Shown in pieces: positions 46,950 to 47,831 of a stretch of 47,831 nucleotides of DNA. Each line of letters starts with the position of its first letter. The first letter of the stretch is position 1. The position numbers and the translations under genes were made by a program. The notes beneath the pieces were generated by a model. That model searched no databases, had not been told where the DNA came from, and worked only from the letters and a program-made list of their open reading frames with translations. This stretch comes from Gammaproteobacteria bacterium (GTDB lineage Bacteria; Pseudomonadota; Gammaproteobacteria; Steroidobacterales; Steroidobacteraceae), in assembly GCA_030040715.1 (NCBI GenBank), contig JASHTF010000088.1:1-47831 (forward strand), written 5' to 3'.

Positions 46950-47831
46950 ATGAATCAACAGAACGAATCTGCCTTCATCTCTGGCTCCGCCCCCGAGCCG
47001 GCCTCGGCGCCCACGCTCAGCCGCGCTCTGGCCAATAGACACGTGACGATGATCAGCATCGGGGGGATTATCGGTGCGGCCCTCTTTGTCGGCAGCTCGA
47101 CCGCGATTGCCAATATCGGCCCCGCGGTAGTGCTGAGCTATCTGCTCGCCGGCGTGATGATTCTGCTGGTCATGCGCATGCTGGCGGAGATGGCCAGCGT
47201 GCTGCCCGGGACACGCAGCTTCACGGATTTTGCCCGCGCGGGCCTTGGCGACTGCGCCGGTTTCGTGACCGGCTGGCTGTACTGGTACTTCTGGGTCATC
47301 GTCGTGCCAATCGAGGCCATTGCCGGTGCGGTGCTGCTGCACGGCTGGATCGCCCTGCCGGTGTGGCTGCTCGGGGGTGTGCTGATTCTGGTTATGACAT
47401 CGGTCAACCTGATGTCGGCGCGTTCGTATGGCGAATTCGAGTTCTGGTTCGCTTCGATCAAGATATCGGCGATCGTGTTGTTCATCGCCCTCGGGGCCGC
47501 CTATGTGTTCGGGTTGATGGGGCGTCACCCGCCGGTGCTGCGTAACCTCTACGCCTTCGGCGGCTTTATGCCGCATGGGCTGCTCGCCGTGCTCTCGGGC
47601 GTTTCAACGGTGTTCTTCCTGCTGACCGGCGCCGAGATCACCACGGTCGCCGCGGTCGAGTCGCGCGATCCGGGACGTGCACTCACGAAGTTAACCACTA
47701 CCGTGATGTCACGCATCATGTCGTTCTACGTACTCTCGACACTCCTGATCGTGACCGTGGTTCCATGGACACTCATCGTCCCGGGAGAGTCGCCATTCAC
47801 GCACGCGCTGCGGACGATGCATTTTCAAAGT
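46950..47831 (+). CDS. APC superfamily amino acid permease, 3' truncated by window edge
   Basis: MNQQNESAFISGSAPEPASAPTLSRALANRHVTMISIGGIIGAALFVGSSTAIANIGPAVVLSYLLAG...; open frame to the last base. Confidence 0.93.
   Translation, partial: MNQQNESAFISGSAPEPASAPTLSRALANRHVTMISIGGIIGAALFVGSSTAIANIGPAVVLSYLLAGVMILLVMRMLAEMASVLPGTRSFTDFARAGLGDCAGFVTGWLYWYFWVIVVPIEAIAGAVLLHGWIALPVWLLGGVLILVMTSVNLMSARSYGEFEFWFASIKISAIVLFIALGAAYVFGLMGRHPPVLRNLYAFGGFMPHGLLAVLSGVSTVFFLLTGAEITTVAAVESRDPGRALTKLTTTVMSRIMSFYVLSTLLIVTVVPWTLIVPGESPFTHALRTMHFQS

Noticed and set aside
1-47831. CRISPR arrays, IS elements, integrases or phage modules
   Set aside because: No regularly spaced direct repeats, transposase/integrase motifs or phage structural genes were seen by eye; the only large repeat is the APC permease duplication.

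Overview
The 47.8 kb window is GC-rich bacterial chromosome, probably from a proteobacterium with wide lipid and amino-acid catabolism (inferred from gene content only). I found no rRNA, convincing tRNA, CRISPR array, phage or IS element. Left part (1-6.3 kb): acyl-CoA dehydrogenase, acyl-CoA ligase and a divergent APH-type kinase, resembling an lva/ACAD10-11-style 4-hydroxyacid cassette, followed by a ComB-like phosphatase coupled to a Nudix-metallo-beta-lactamase fusion. Middle part: NDH-2, an HxlR regulator with two palindromic operator-like sites, a Rieske oxygenase, a sterol desaturase-type hydroxylase, a serine hydrolase lacking a canonical start codon, APC transporters, tandem VOC, AlaX, an NHL beta-propeller, SCO1, a lytic transglycosylase and a GGDEF protein. 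Right part: two recently duplicated APC permeases around an aminotransferase V and a CocE hydrolase, then PhyH, a SorAB-like sulfite dehydrogenase, cupin, MBL, S9 peptidase, amidohydrolase and a further APC permease. The most notable unexplained signals are a structured RNA/terminator candidate at about 36.24-36.39 kb (minus strand), several unannotated single-TM microprotein ORFs, the paired dyads at 8630-8688, the ATC-for-ATG start at 12120, and several truncated gene remnants. All family calls were made by eye from translated motifs; no database search was run.
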